A DNA stretch of 33,372 nucleotides from Alphaproteobacteria bacterium (GTDB lineage: Bacteria > Pseudomonadota > Alphaproteobacteria > Sphingomonadales > Kordiimonadaceae): positions 1-33,372 of the forward strand of contig JAJFIU010000059.1 of assembly GCA_021774695.1 (NCBI GenBank), given 5' to 3'. The notes under the pieces were generated by a model that was not told the DNA's origin, did not search any database, and worked only from the letters and a program-made list of their open reading frames with translations. This document shows, one piece after another, positions 8,925-19,192 of this stretch. Within the stretch, counting starts at the first letter, position 1, and the number at the start of each line of letters is the position of its first letter. Both the position numbers and the translations under genes were made by a program.

Positions 8925-9635
8925 TCAGCCGTCTTCATCGTCTTTTTTATACCCAAAAACTACATAAACCCCTAACAAAGCACCGGCAATGCCATACCAA
9001 GTCAGCATATACTGGAAGTGATTATTGGGAATATCCACCCGTACCTGACTGCCTTTCGGCAAAGCGCGCGGCTCGCCGCTGTGGTCAGCAAACAGCCGAA
9101 AATGATAGTAGTCTTTGCTACCCAATCCAAAATGCGCGGCAATCTCGTGAACATCCGCGAAGTACCAATTACCGTTTTTGCTATCGTTCTCAAGAGTGAA
9201 ACTACCAGCCACAGGGTTGGTCATCACCACCCCCTGGATTGAAACTGGACCGACGGGCAACGATGGCAGATCGTCCAGCTCAAAGGGCACCCAGCCAAAA
9301 TTGACAATAGCTGCCCTACCGAACTCACGCGTCACCGGCTTATAAAGATGATATCCCGCTTTACCTTGCAGGTTAGTGCCAAACACCTTAACGGGCTTCT
9401 GCTCACTGGCAGTGCCGTCAAAGGAAAACCGGCGGTAAGCAACAGCCGCCGGATCGTCAAGATGCACCGGCAACCCGACCGGATCAGCAGCAAGACCCGC
9501 TGCTATGTCAGCGATCAATTGGTTTTTCCGCGTTATCTTTTGCGCCTGCCAAGTGCCTAAACCCAGCAGCACTACAAAGGCCAACCCGGTGACAATCGAA
9601 AGCGGCAGTCCGGGGCGGAAAGATCCTGACATCAT
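8925..9635 (-). CDS. surf1: SURF1 family cytochrome oxidase assembly protein
   Basis: A 236-residue inner-membrane protein with the SURF1 topology: one membrane segment near the N-terminus (about 10-28, ending LGTWQAQKI) and one near the C-terminus (about 206-226, YMLTWYGIAGALLGVYVVFGY). A periplasmic domain lies between them, containing RRFSFDGTAS, LYKPVTREFGRAAIVNFGWVP and the YYHFRLFADHSG stretch. SURF1 helps place heme a in subunit I. The ATG overlaps the DUF983 stop as ATGA, which fits coupled translation within the cox operon. Confidence 0.95.
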   Translation of the reverse strand: MMSGSFRPGLPLSIVTGLAFVVLLGLGTWQAQKITRKNQLIADIAAGLAADPVGLPVHLDDPAAVAYRRFSFDGTASEQKPVKVFGTNLQGKAGYHLYKPVTREFGRAAIVNFGWVPFELDDLPSLPVGPVSIQGVVMTNPVAGSFTLENDSKNGNWYFADVHEIAAHFGLGSKDYYHFRLFADHSGEPRALPKGSQVRVDIPNNHFQYMLTWYGIAGALLGVYVVFGYKKDDEDG

Positions 9636-10051
9636 GGCTTGGCCTCACAGTCATCTGTCGATCCTTGCCGGGCATCATGGTGAAATTGAAGGGCGATCAA
9701 CGTCGCCTTGAATATCCGCAGCAGCGCCACGCTTCCAATTAGCGCGAAAACACCCAGTGTCACGGCCAACGCCCAGATAGGCATACCCACTAGGCCATAC
9801 AGAACAAAACCTAGCAACGCACACAGGCCGCCTAGGACCAATATTACAAATACCTGCGCTCCGTCTCCGGGGTCAGCAGAGGAAAGATCGAAACCGCAGC
9901 CTGGGCATGCCTCGTGCACTTCAAGAATATTATGGAAAAGCGGTGCCTCTCCGCAGTTCGGACAAGCAGACTTAATACCTGCCTTATAAGGCGAAACCGA
10001 CCGGCTAGGCCGATCGGTTCCAATTTCTTTTGGCAGTTGGTCGCCGGTCAA
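9632..10051 (-). CDS. DUF983 domain protein
   Basis: A 139-residue protein with two CxxC pairs (CPNC at 30-33 and CPGC at 49-52), forming a zinc-ribbon-like N-terminal part. Two membrane helices follow at about 68-88 and 92-115. This is the DUF983 family, regularly encoded between ctaE and surf1 in alphaproteobacteria and suspected to act in oxidase biogenesis, although its function is not established. Translation starts at a TTG three bases after the ctaE stop, with GGGGTGG seven bases before it lying inside the ctaE coding end. It overlaps surf1 by four bases. Confidence 0.9.
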   Translation of the reverse strand: MTGDQLPKEIGTDRPSRSVSPYKAGIKSACPNCGEAPLFHNILEVHEACPGCGFDLSSADPGDGAQVFVILVLGGLCALLGFVLYGLVGMPIWALAVTLGVFALIGSVALLRIFKATLIALQFHHDARQGSTDDCEAKP

Positions 10052-10054
10052 TGC

Positions 10055-10906
10055 TTAGCCACCCCATATGTATACGGCAACAAATAGGAACAACCATACA
10101 ACGTCAACAAAATGCCAATACCATGCAGCAGCCTCTAGGCCAAAATGACGCTCGGGCGCAAAATGCCCTCGATAAGTCCGTCCCAAACATACCGCGAGGA
10201 ATATTGTTCCAACAAGAACGTGGAAGCCGTGAAACCCTGTCGCCATAAAGAAAGTGGCGCCGTAAATGCTGCCGGAAAGCCCGAACGCAGCATGGCCATA
10301 CTCGTAGCCCTGCACCATGGTGAAAGCTGCGCCCAACAGAACAGTCAACCACAAGCCCTTTTTAAGGCCGTCCCGGTCACCGTGCAAAATCGCATGGTGC
10401 GCCCAGGTTACGGTTGTTCCTGAAAGCAACAGGATCAAGGTGTTGATGAAAGGCAAGTGCCACGGGTCAAACGTCTCGATACCTACCGGCGGCCATACCG
10501 CCTCGTTGCCAATAACATCCCAGAAAGTTGCCGCATCTGTCGGTACAATCGGATAAAGCGAGGCATTGAAAAATGCCCAAAACCACGCGACAAAAAACAT
10601 TACTTCAGAGGCAATGAATAGAATCATGCCATAGCGAAGGCCAATACCGACAACTGGTGTATGGTCACCGGTTTCTGCTTCTTTCACAACGTCTTTCCAC
10701 CAGGCAAACACCGTATATATCAGCAAGGCAAAGCCTAAACCAAAGCTCCAATGGCCCCAGCTACTACCCTCAAGACCAAATAGAAGTGCATCTGGCTTCA
10801 TCGTAAAAACGGCCCCCAGCAGCGTCATAAATATTGCCAAAGAACCAATCGCCGGCCATGGGCTTGGGTTCACCAGATGGTAGTCGTGTTGAACGTCACC
10901 TGACAT
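10055..10906 (-). CDS. ctaE: Cytochrome c oxidase subunit III
   Basis: A 283-residue integral membrane protein with seven hydrophobic helices. Signature segments are HDYHLVNPSPWP at the N-terminus, the SEVMFFVAWFWAFF helix carrying the conserved Glu that contacts phospholipid, TVTWAHHAIL, GFHGFHVLVGTIFL and the C-terminal EAAAWYWHFVDVVWLFLF. It completes the aa3-type oxidase core with subunits I and II. A strong GGAGG lies six bases before the ATG. It is 52 nt downstream of ctaG on the same strand. Confidence 0.98.
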   Translation of the reverse strand: MSGDVQHDYHLVNPSPWPAIGSLAIFMTLLGAVFTMKPDALLFGLEGSSWGHWSFGLGFALLIYTVFAWWKDVVKEAETGDHTPVVGIGLRYGMILFIASEVMFFVAWFWAFFNASLYPIVPTDAATFWDVIGNEAVWPPVGIETFDPWHLPFINTLILLLSGTTVTWAHHAILHGDRDGLKKGLWLTVLLGAAFTMVQGYEYGHAAFGLSGSIYGATFFMATGFHGFHVLVGTIFLAVCLGRTYRGHFAPERHFGLEAAAWYWHFVDVVWLFLFVAVYIWGG

Positions 10907-10958
10907 GTAATCCTCCTCAAAAAAGCGTCGGCCCTCCGACTACTTTAATCCTGTTAGG

Positions 10959-11519
10959 TCAACGACCCGTTACATTAGTAGCGTCTTCGTCTTCCATGAC
11001 AAAGAACGTATATGAAAGTGTCACCTCAGTGACTTCATTCAAATTTATATCCTCTTCAATAAGAGGGTCGATAAAATAAACAACCGGCATCACAACTGTC
11101 TCGCCCGGTTTAAGCACCTGTTCAGTAAAACAAAAACATTCGATCTTCGCAAAATAAAGGCCCGCTTTATGCGGCGTAACATTGTATGTCGCAGTCCCTA
11201 CTATCGTCTGGTTGGTCGGGTTATGCGCCTCAAAATAGGCTAACCCCTGTTCGCCAACTTTTAGTTTTTGCGTATGTTGCTGCGGCTTGAAGTCCCAGGG
11301 CATGTCACGGTGAACATTGGCGGCAAAGCGGACATTCATATCACGGTCAATAGCTTGTGCATCAAACATCTCGGCGCGCTGTGTTGTCCCGCCGTAACCC
11401 GTTACTTTGCAAAAAAGATCATACAAAGGTACAGATGCATAGGCGAGGCCGAGCATACCCAATACGGCGCTCACGGCTATTAACGCCATGCGATTATTTT
11501 TTTGCGCAACAGCCGTCAA
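10959..11519 (-). CDS. ctaG: Cytochrome c oxidase assembly protein CtaG/Cox11
   Basis: A 186-residue copper chaperone that delivers copper to the CuB site of subunit I. It has one N-terminal membrane helix (about 11-33) and a periplasmic immunoglobulin-like domain with the copper-binding pair CFC at 128-130 (IECFCFTEQ). An additional Cys37 sits just after the helix, as in other Cox11 proteins. The start is a TTG at 11519 that overlaps the stop of the upstream 50-codon gene as TTGA, so translation is probably coupled. The next in-frame ATG is codon 11 (NNRMALIAV) and would start almost directly on the membrane helix. Confidence 0.97.
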   Translation of the reverse strand: MTAVAQKNNRMALIAVSAVLGMLGLAYASVPLYDLFCKVTGYGGTTQRAEMFDAQAIDRDMNVRFAANVHRDMPWDFKPQQHTQKLKVGEQGLAYFEAHNPTNQTIVGTATYNVTPHKAGLYFAKIECFCFTEQVLKPGETVVMPVVYFIDPLIEEDINLNEVTEVTLSYTFFVMEDEDATNVTGR

Positions 11520-11668
11520 GGTGCCAATCCCTTGATGCGGAAATAGCTAATAACGCCTAGTGCAATCACAAAAAAAACGAGCGACAAGCCAACGACACGG
11601 TTGCGCTTTCGAACGCGCTCGGTTTCAGTTGCAGCAGTTTGCGTTTCTTTTTGATCCAACTCGCTCAT
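11516..11668 (-). CDS. Small single-helix cox-operon protein (CoxF-like)
   Basis: A 50-residue protein beginning [10 protein letters not shown]. It has a charged N-terminal tail up to about residue 24 (ending [10 protein letters not shown]), one membrane helix at about 26-43 ([17 protein letters not shown]) and the short tail RIKGLAP. Its ATG overlaps the ctaB stop as ATGA, and its TGA overlaps the TTG start of ctaG as TTGA. It is therefore locked between two certain genes, which is strong evidence that it is translated. Small proteins at exactly this place between ctaB and ctaG are known in alphaproteobacteria (CoxF or hypothetical); a role in oxidase assembly is inferred from position only. 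Confidence 0.88.
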   Translation of the reverse strand: MSELDQKETQTAATETERVRKRNRVVGLSLVFFVIALGVISYFRIKGLAP

Positions 11669-12603
11669 GCCATCAGCCCTTCAACAATACGCTCACCGGC
11701 AAGAGCTGCAAAAACACCAAACAAATAGATTATAGAGAACCAGAACAGTTTGCGGTCGGACTTTTCAACGCCGCGCCAAACTTGGACGGCCAGTCCTAAA
11801 AAGACTACACCAAGCAGGCTTGCAACAACGCCGTAAAATACTCCGGCAAAACCCATAAAATAGGGCGCAACACCACACGGCACCACCAGCAAACTATAGA
11901 GAAGTATCTGCCGGCGCGTTGCCGCGACACCAGCCACGACCGGCAACATCGGCACGCTTACTTTCTCATAGTCTTTTTTGAGAAACAGTGACAAGGCCCA
12001 AAAGTGCGGCGGCGTCCACAAAAATATAATTCCGAACAAGACAATCGATTCGATGGTGACGCTGTCAGTAACTGCTGCCCAACCAATCATTGGCGGGAAG
12101 GCACCCGCTGCACCGCCGATAACAATATTTTGCGGCGTCCGGCGTTTCAACCACATGGTATAAACCACCACATAAAAGAATATGGTCAAGGCCAGCAACG
12201 CCGCCGAGGTTACATTCACAATCAACCCAAGCAAAACCACTGACGCAATTGACAGAGTTAAACCAAACCCTAAAGCATCGCCTGGGGTGACTTTACCTGC
12301 AGGTATTGGTCTGTTCGCTGTTCGCTCCATTACCGCGTCAATATCAGCGTCAAACCACATGTTCAGGGCACCGGATGCCCCGGCACCAATGGCAATCAAT
12401 GTGATCGCTGCCAATGCCAACACCGGATGCATTGTACCGGGCGCTGCAAGCATGCCGACAAACGCAGTAAAAATAACCAGCGACATTACCCGCGGTTTCA
12501 AAAGAGCAATAAAGTCAGCCGCATCCGCTGTCTGCCCTGCATAGGCAGAGGACGGAATAACGGACTGAGCTGATTGCTCTATCGATGTTACGGTATCAGA
12601 CAA
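11665..12603 (-). CDS. ctaB: Protoheme IX farnesyltransferase (heme O synthase)
   Basis: A UbiA-superfamily membrane prenyltransferase of 312 residues from the chosen start. It converts heme b to heme o, the precursor of heme a for this oxidase. The prenyl-diphosphate motif [19 protein letters not shown] carries the Asp residues that bind magnesium, and the loop motif [20 protein letters not shown] is typical of CtaB. Eight or nine hydrophobic helices are present. The frame stays open to a GTG at 12639, but that codon lies inside a GC-rich hairpin. The TTG at 12603 has GAAGGAAG four bases upstream and is preferred. Its stop overlaps the small downstream gene as ATGA. Confidence 0.96.
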   Translation of the reverse strand: MSDTVTSIEQSAQSVIPSSAYAGQTADAADFIALLKPRVMSLVIFTAFVGMLAAPGTMHPVLALAAITLIAIGAGASGALNMWFDADIDAVMERTANRPIPAGKVTPGDALGFGLTLSIASVVLLGLIVNVTSAALLALTIFFYVVVYTMWLKRRTPQNIVIGGAAGAFPPMIGWAAVTDSVTIESIVLFGIIFLWTPPHFWALSLFLKKDYEKVSVPMLPVVAGVAATRRQILLYSLLVVPCGVAPYFMGFAGVFYGVVASLLGVVFLGLAVQVWRGVEKSDRKLFWFSIIYLFGVFAALAGERIVEGLMA

Positions 12604-12626
12604 CGCACTTCCTTCGATCACTGAAA

Positions 12627-12649
12627 GCCGCCCACACACTGAGGGCGGC
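12627..12649 (-). terminator. GC-rich hairpin between ctaD and ctaB, weak or partial terminator
   Basis: Seven perfect GC pairs (GCCGCCC at 12643-12649 with GGGCGGC at 12627-12633, as read on the minus strand) enclose a 9-nt loop, followed only by TTTC. The stem starts seven bases past the ctaD stop and ends just before the ctaB ribosome binding site. The weak T tract suggests partial termination or protection of the ctaD message from 3' decay rather than a full stop. Confidence 0.5.
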
Positions 12650-12655
12650 CATCAA

Positions 12656-14281
<1,626 letters not shown>

Positions 14282-15172
14282 TTATCGACCAAGCGTTGGT
14301 GCGGACGCAGCGGCAATAGTACCGCCTTGAAGCGCCACCCAACGGGCAAATTTTTCTTTTGAGACTATCTCAACCGCTATCGGCATGAACGCATGGTCCT
14401 TGCCGCACAACTCTGAGCACTGTCCGTAAAAAATACCGGTTTGATTAGCTTCAAACCAAGTTTCGTTCAACCGGCCCGGTACAGCATCAAGCTTCACGCC
14501 GAATGCAGGAACAGTCCAGGCATGTATCACGTCAGACGCTGTCAATTGAACCTTAATTTTGGTGTTGACCGGCAGAACCAAACGATAGTCAGTATCCAGA
14601 AGCCGTGCATTGAGTTTGGCCGGCCAGCCCAGGAATGCGCTCAATTCCGCTTCAGCTGCGGCAAGTTTTGTTGCATCGGCATGGGTCGCATCATCAATGA
14701 CGTTTGCGGTCATTTCAAAATCGCCGTGGTCCGGGTAGCTGTATGTCCAGTTCCACTGACCTCCAGTAACCTTGATAGCCATATCGGTTTCTGGCACCTG
14801 ATCCTGCCAGTAGAGCAGCGGCAGGGAAATAACGCCGATAACCACCAGGATAATGATCGGAACAACGGTCCAGACAATCTCAATAAATGTATTATGGCTA
14901 ACCTTGGAAGGTACCGGATTAGCTTTTTCCCGGAACCGGAACATGGTGTAAAACATCAGAATAAATACAAAAATTGTGATCACCAAAATGATCCAAAATA
15001 GCAATTCGTTAAAATCACTGATTTTCTGCGCCTGTTCGCTAGCTGCTTCTTGCAACCAATAGCCCTTGTCGATCGGCTGACCAATTCGATCCTGAGCGGT
15101 TGCGCCAGCCGCCACAGCGAATAGAGCGGTCATACCCGCAGCCATTCCGGCGATAAGCCCTTTGACGTTCAT
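14282..15172 (-). CDS. ctaC: Cytochrome c oxidase subunit II
   Basis: A 296-residue subunit that accepts electrons from cytochrome c. It has a signal peptide (about 1-26, ending ATA), two membrane helices (about 57-77 and 98-120) and a periplasmic cupredoxin domain. The binuclear CuA ligands are all present: His217, Cys252, Glu254, Cys256, His260 and Met263 (motif YGQCSELCGKDHAFM). The aromatic electron-entry stretch GGQWNWTYSYP is at 137-147. No cytochrome c domain is fused. The loop after the aromatic stretch (about 158-195) contains an Ala/Asp-rich segment that looks longer than usual. First gene of the cox unit; its promoter should lie in the 394-nt divergent gap to tldD. Confidence 0.98.
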   Translation of the reverse strand: MNVKGLIAGMAAGMTALFAVAAGATAQDRIGQPIDKGYWLQEAASEQAQKISDFNELLFWIILVITIFVFILMFYTMFRFREKANPVPSKVSHNTFIEIVWTVVPIIILVVIGVISLPLLYWQDQVPETDMAIKVTGGQWNWTYSYPDHGDFEMTANVIDDATHADATKLAAAEAELSAFLGWPAKLNARLLDTDYRLVLPVNTKIKVQLTASDVIHAWTVPAFGVKLDAVPGRLNETWFEANQTGIFYGQCSELCGKDHAFMPIAVEIVSKEKFARWVALQGGTIAAASAPTLGR

Positions 15173-15566
15173 AACTATGCTTTCCTTTGTCCTGACCCGT
15201 TAAACTTGACCAAAACCAAATCGGTTTGTCTGTTCGCCCTAGAGGTGGGCCTCAAACAATTCTAACCGCTTTTTGACGTTTCGACCAGCTATTCGGGTGT
15301 CCTTGTTGGCAGGAAAAGCGCCCTGCCCAGCCCCTGTTAATTTCGTGCCTCTTATACCAGAGGATTTGGCAGGCTCAAGCCCATGTAACACTCAGAGGCA
15401 AATTTTGTTTCGTATGGGACAAACTTTGAACGAAAATATCGCACAAATGCTTGAGTTTTCGGCGCTGCCAGACCAAAGTAACTAAATTATGCGCGTACCG
15501 TATGTGGCAATTGGCCGCATTTTTTTGGCGTAATTACCAATTTGTTTCGATTAAGGAGCGCCACAG
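15173..15566 (+). promoter_or_regulatory. 394-nt divergent intergenic region, ctaC/tldD
   Basis: No convincing gene is present; the one ORF of moderate length (15273-15485) has no ribosome binding site and no recognisable composition. The region must hold the ctaC promoter (minus) and probably the tldD promoter (plus), but I cannot place -35/-10 elements with confidence. An AAGGAG lies 8 bases before the tldD ATG. A short GCCC/GGGC dyad around 15237-15251 lies in the presumed ctaC leader. Confidence 0.5.
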
Positions 15567-17015
15567 ATGGCCGAATCCAACAACAATTCCTCTATTCCCA
15601 GCCTAAATTTCTTTTTTACTGACTCTGACTTGAATGAGGATAAAACCGCGTCGCTTGTTGAAGATAGTCTTCATGGCATGGATGACGGCGAACTGTATCT
15701 GGAATCGACTCAATCAGAATCATTCACTTTCGATGATGGTCGGCTGAAAGGCGCAAGCTTCGATTCGAGCCAAGGGTTTGGACTGCGAGCAGTTAGCGGC
15801 GAGTCGACAGGATTTGCTCACTCTAACGAATTATCCCACGGGGCGATAAAACGCGCCGGCGAAACCGTGCGCGCGATCAAATCCGGCGGTTCAAACGTGA
15901 TGAGCGGCGCACCAGCGCGAACCAATAAACAGCTTTACGGCCCAGATAACCCGTTAACCGGCATCGATTTCGATAAGAAGGTTTCGCTGTTAGAAGAAAT
16001 CGACGCCTACACCCGTGCACAAGACAACCGCATTCGCCAAGTCAGTGCATCGATACTCGGAAGCTGGCAATCTGTGGAGATTATTCGCGCAGACGGGCAC
16101 CGTGTGCGGGACGTCCGACCACTTGTCCGCCTTAATGTATCCGTAGTTATGGGCGAAGGCGACCGCCAGGAAATGGGCTATGATGGTGCGGGCGGACGGC
16201 AATCCTATGATTTCCTGTTTGACGAGGCGGCTTGGCAGGCACAGGTTCAGGAAGCTATCAGGCAAGCCAATGTTAACTTGGAAAGCGTTGCTGCACCCGC
16301 AGGCGAAATGACTGTTGTGCTCGGCCCCGGCTGGCCCGGCATACTGCTTCACGAGGCTATCGGCCACGGCCTCGAAGGCGATTTCAACCGGAAGAAAACC
16401 TCAGCTTTTGCCGGACTATTGGGCGAGCGCGTAGCGGCCCCCGGCATTACAGTGGTGGATGACGGCACGCTGGACCAAAAACGCGGTTCGCTAACAGTAG
16501 ACGACGAAGGTACCCCCACCGAGCGAACCGTTTTGATCGAAGACGGCATCCTAAAAGGCTATATGCAGGACCGGCTAAACGCACGCCTGATGGGTGCGAC
16601 TCCCACAGGCAACGGGCGCCGTCAAAGCTTTGCCCACGCGCCGATGCCGCGCATGACCAATACCTTTATGCTGGCCGGCGACAAAGACCCCGCCGAAATT
16701 CTCGCTAGTGTCGATGACGGTTTGTACGCTGTTAATTTTGGTGGCGGCCAGGTGGACATAACGTCGGGCAAATTCGTTTTCAGCTGCACGGAGGCCTACC
16801 GAATTGAGGGCGGCAAAATAGGCGCGCCAGTGAAGGGCGCAACGCTGATCGGTAACGGACCTGATGTCCTGACCCGTGTTTCCATGATTGGTAATGACCT
16901 AAAGCTTGATAACGGCGTTGGCACCTGTGGAAAAGGCGGCCAAACCGTGCCTGCTGGCGTGGGCCAACCAACCCTCCGCGTTGACGGCCTGACCGTCGGC
17001 GGCACAGCTGGGTAA
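15567..17015 (+). CDS. tldD: TldD metalloprotease
   Basis: A 482-residue member of the TldD/PmbA family. The zinc motif HEAIGH is at 262-267 (HEXXXH form of TldD) followed by GLEGDFNRKK. The C-terminal part contains the FSCTEAYRIEGGK segment with the third metal-ligand Cys and ends with the family stretch GTCGKGGQTVPAGVGQPTLRVDGLTVGG. TldD forms a heterodimer with TldE/PmbA that degrades unfolded or modified peptides; no pmbA is in the window. The start has a clear AAGGAG. A glycosyltransferase gene begins 7 nt after its stop. Confidence 0.97.
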   Translation: MAESNNNSSIPSLNFFFTDSDLNEDKTASLVEDSLHGMDDGELYLESTQSESFTFDDGRLKGASFDSSQGFGLRAVSGESTGFAHSNELSHGAIKRAGETVRAIKSGGSNVMSGAPARTNKQLYGPDNPLTGIDFDKKVSLLEEIDAYTRAQDNRIRQVSASILGSWQSVEIIRADGHRVRDVRPLVRLNVSVVMGEGDRQEMGYDGAGGRQSYDFLFDEAAWQAQVQEAIRQANVNLESVAAPAGEMTVVLGPGWPGILLHEAIGHGLEGDFNRKKTSAFAGLLGERVAAPGITVVDDGTLDQKRGSLTVDDEGTPTERTVLIEDGILKGYMQDRLNARLMGATPTGNGRRQSFAHAPMPRMTNTFMLAGDKDPAEILASVDDGLYAVNFGGGQVDITSGKFVFSCTEAYRIEGGKIGAPVKGATLIGNGPDVLTRVSMIGNDLKLDNGVGTCGKGGQTVPAGVGQPTLRVDGLTVGGTAG

Positions 17016-17022
17016 TTCACAG

Positions 17023-18051
17023 ATGGTTAGCAACGGCAAACCCCTCATTTCGTTTGTCATTCCGTTTTTCAACAATCATCCATTTCTGAACGATTGTTTG
17101 CGATCAGTTCGCGAACACACAAACTGTGCTGTCGAAATCATTCTTATCGACGACGCCAGTTCAGATACCAGCTACAGGAAAGCACTTCCGGCCGGAGTTG
17201 TATTGCTATGCAATAACAACAGGCGCGGCGCATCTTTTTCCCGCAACCGCGGCATCGAGGCCGCGTCCGGCACCTATATCTGTTTTTTGGATAGCGACGA
17301 CAAGATCATGCGCGACCCTGAGGAGCTGATAGATGCCGCCAACACACTAGCGGCCTCCATTCCGTTAGTGGCGGTTCCCCTGATCGCTGGTCGCCTTGCC
17401 AAACGAGAGGGGCACCAACCGTCTCGGGCAATTTTGCAGGCACGGCTCAGCAATGTCAAAAACGACCCGTGGCTGATTCAGCTGAACGACTTTTGCACTC
17501 TGCTTTACCGACGCGACTGGCTAAAACAACAGCATTTAAAATTTGATCCTGAATTAACTTATTCCGAAGACGTGCTGTTTCTGCTCGGATGCATATCGAA
17601 AGCGGAACATGTCTGCGTAACCGGATTAGACTTTTATGACTACCGGCGCCGGGAAAACAGTGTCACGGAAGCTTCGAATTCAATCGAGAAACTACAAAAC
17701 AGAATGATCTTTTTCGAAAAAATGGCGCAAGTGATTTCACCGTACGGCGAAGCCGCAGGTTTTCGGCTAGCCAAAGCATATAAATGGAATGTCCGGTTGC
17801 TACTTGATCTTGCAGGTCAACTAGGTGAATCGGAGCTACGCACGATACTCGCCGAAAAAAATAAGCTGTACAGACAATATTTGACACAAAATAGCATGGA
17901 ATCTGCAGCTGCTGCTTACGGGTTTTCATGGAACGCCGAGGACGCAGAACTCTTGTCTATTTTTCAATCTGGCAATATTGATCAACTGGTTTATGATATG
18001 CATTCTGGGCGGATTGAAAAACTTTTCTCGCCTTTCATTAAACGCGGTTAG
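17023..18051 (+). CDS. Family 2 glycosyltransferase
   Basis: A 342-residue GT-A fold glycosyltransferase. The N-terminal nucleotide-binding region reads ISFVIPFFNNHPFLNDCLRS, followed by EIILIDDASSD (41-48), the FSRNRGIEAASG stretch and the metal-binding DSD at 90-92 within CFLDSDDKI. The C-terminal half is variable. No membrane segment is evident. Sugar donor and acceptor cannot be predicted; cell-surface polysaccharide or glycolipid synthesis is the usual role. The gene begins 7 nt after tldD with no clear ribosome binding site of its own, so reinitiation after tldD is likely. The tldD-GT2 pairing has no obvious functional logic. Confidence 0.88.
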   Translation: MVSNGKPLISFVIPFFNNHPFLNDCLRSVREHTNCAVEIILIDDASSDTSYRKALPAGVVLLCNNNRRGASFSRNRGIEAASGTYICFLDSDDKIMRDPEELIDAANTLAASIPLVAVPLIAGRLAKREGHQPSRAILQARLSNVKNDPWLIQLNDFCTLLYRRDWLKQQHLKFDPELTYSEDVLFLLGCISKAEHVCVTGLDFYDYRRRENSVTEASNSIEKLQNRMIFFEKMAQVISPYGEAAGFRLAKAYKWNVRLLLDLAGQLGESELRTILAEKNKLYRQYLTQNSMESAAAAYGFSWNAEDAELLSIFQSGNIDQLVYDMHSGRIEKLFSPFIKRG

Positions 18052-18160
18052 GAGTTTCACATAATATATAGCTTCAGCATCATCCGCCTGTTTGTATGTT
18101 CAACTTGGGCCTGATCAATTTTTGTAGAAGCCCAGCAATTGTTCAAATAAGGGATCAACC

Positions 18161-18700
18161 ATGAACGACGCCACTTCGTTTGACGGTGTTTCATCCCCAC
18201 TTGATGGGCACGCATATGCCGTGCGCATGCAAACCCTTAGCCTGGAAGAAGCGCGGGCACGGCCATCGTTTGTTAAACCGGCAAGCCTGTTTGACAAGTG
18301 GCAGTCGTTGCCGGGCAACATACCACATCATAAGAATATCTCGCCGGCATTTGTCGGGGTGCAAATTTTGCCAGAAATGTATATTTTGGATATAATTGGC
18401 CAGCAGGATACCGACGTCGATTTCCGCTGGCGCTTGTTTGGAACAGCCCACAGCGACCGTTACGGCAAGGAAGCAACCGGTGTTCTTTTATCTGAAGCAG
18501 CCAGCCAAGATCAAAGCGCAGCCGGAAGTTATAAAGTGGCTCAACAGGTAATGCGTACGCTTGAGGCTGCTTTTTTCCTGACAGAGTTCATTGAAAATGA
18601 CGTCGTAATCAAATCAACAAGCACGGTGGTCATGCCCTTGTCCGACGACACTGGGAAGGTTAGCCGCCTATTTGGCTGTTCCGCCTGGTCAAGATTCTAG
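18161..18700 (+). CDS. PAS_5-type PAS domain protein
   Basis: A 179-residue soluble protein. The stretch from about 40 to 110 (LFDKWQSLPGNIPHHKNISP, then ILDIIGQQDTDVDFRWRLFGTAHSDRYG) follows the PAS_5 pattern also seen in the protein at 5386-6078, with the typical 'FRxRLxGT' beta strand. There is no kinase, GGDEF or HTH output domain, so it is a stand-alone sensor module or adaptor. An AAGGGA lies 6 bases before the ATG. It is 109 nt downstream of the glycosyltransferase and converges with the osmC-type gene. Confidence 0.65.
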   Translation: MNDATSFDGVSSPLDGHAYAVRMQTLSLEEARARPSFVKPASLFDKWQSLPGNIPHHKNISPAFVGVQILPEMYILDIIGQQDTDVDFRWRLFGTAHSDRYGKEATGVLLSEAASQDQSAAGSYKVAQQVMRTLEAAFFLTEFIENDVVIKSTSTVVMPLSDDTGKVSRLFGCSAWSRF

Positions 18701-18718
18701 TTGGACAGAAACTGACCG

Positions 18719-19192
18719 CTAGGGATCTACGGTCACCGTCACCTCGTGATATATGGGCACTTTAACTGACCGGGCGATGAAACACATATCGCCGACCTTG
18801 GCGTGCAGCGCCCTAGCCTGTTCCACCTGAGACAGTTTTGTAATGGTCACCGACGGCGATAGCGTCACGCTGGTAAATTCACCGGAACCGTCAGCGTTTG
18901 TTTTCATAACGGCAGATGCGTCGTCGCGGTATGCAGTTACAGCGATGCCCGCCGTGCTCGCGAGATGCAGAAACCACAACATATGACAGCTGGCAATGGA
19001 CGCCAGAAACATATCCTCCGGGTTATAACGCGCGGCATTACCCATAAATGCCGGATCGGACGAACCCGGGATTGGTGGTTTGCCTTCTACAGACACGATA
19101 TGATCACGGGAGTATGCCTGATATGCGCTGGTGCCTGTGCCCTGGTTTCCTGTCCATTCCAATTCGATATTATAATGGTGATCACCTGACAT
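18719..19192 (-). CDS. OsmC family peroxidase-like protein
   Basis: 157 residues from the ATG at 19192, which has AGGAGA seven bases upstream (an upstream in-frame start at 19210 lacks a good site). The two redox cysteines of the OsmC/YhfA fold are at 69 (IASCHMLWFL) and 137 (GDMCFIA), and YNPEDMFLASIASCH is the family core. These proteins reduce organic hydroperoxides, often with lipoylated partners. The gene closes the conserved left part of the window; its upstream side faces the tRNA-Thr and recombinase scar. Confidence 0.92.
   Translation of the reverse strand: MSGDHHYNIELEWTGNQGTGTSAYQAYSRDHIVSVEGKPPIPGSSDPAFMGNAARYNPEDMFLASIASCHMLWFLHLASTAGIAVTAYRDDASAVMKTNADGSGEFTSVTLSPSVTITKLSQVEQARALHAKVGDMCFIARSVKVPIYHEVTVTVDP

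Noticed and set aside
15273-15485. 70-codon ORF in the ctaC/tldD gap
   Set aside because: No ribosome binding site, no recognisable domain, and it lies in the region that must contain two promoters.
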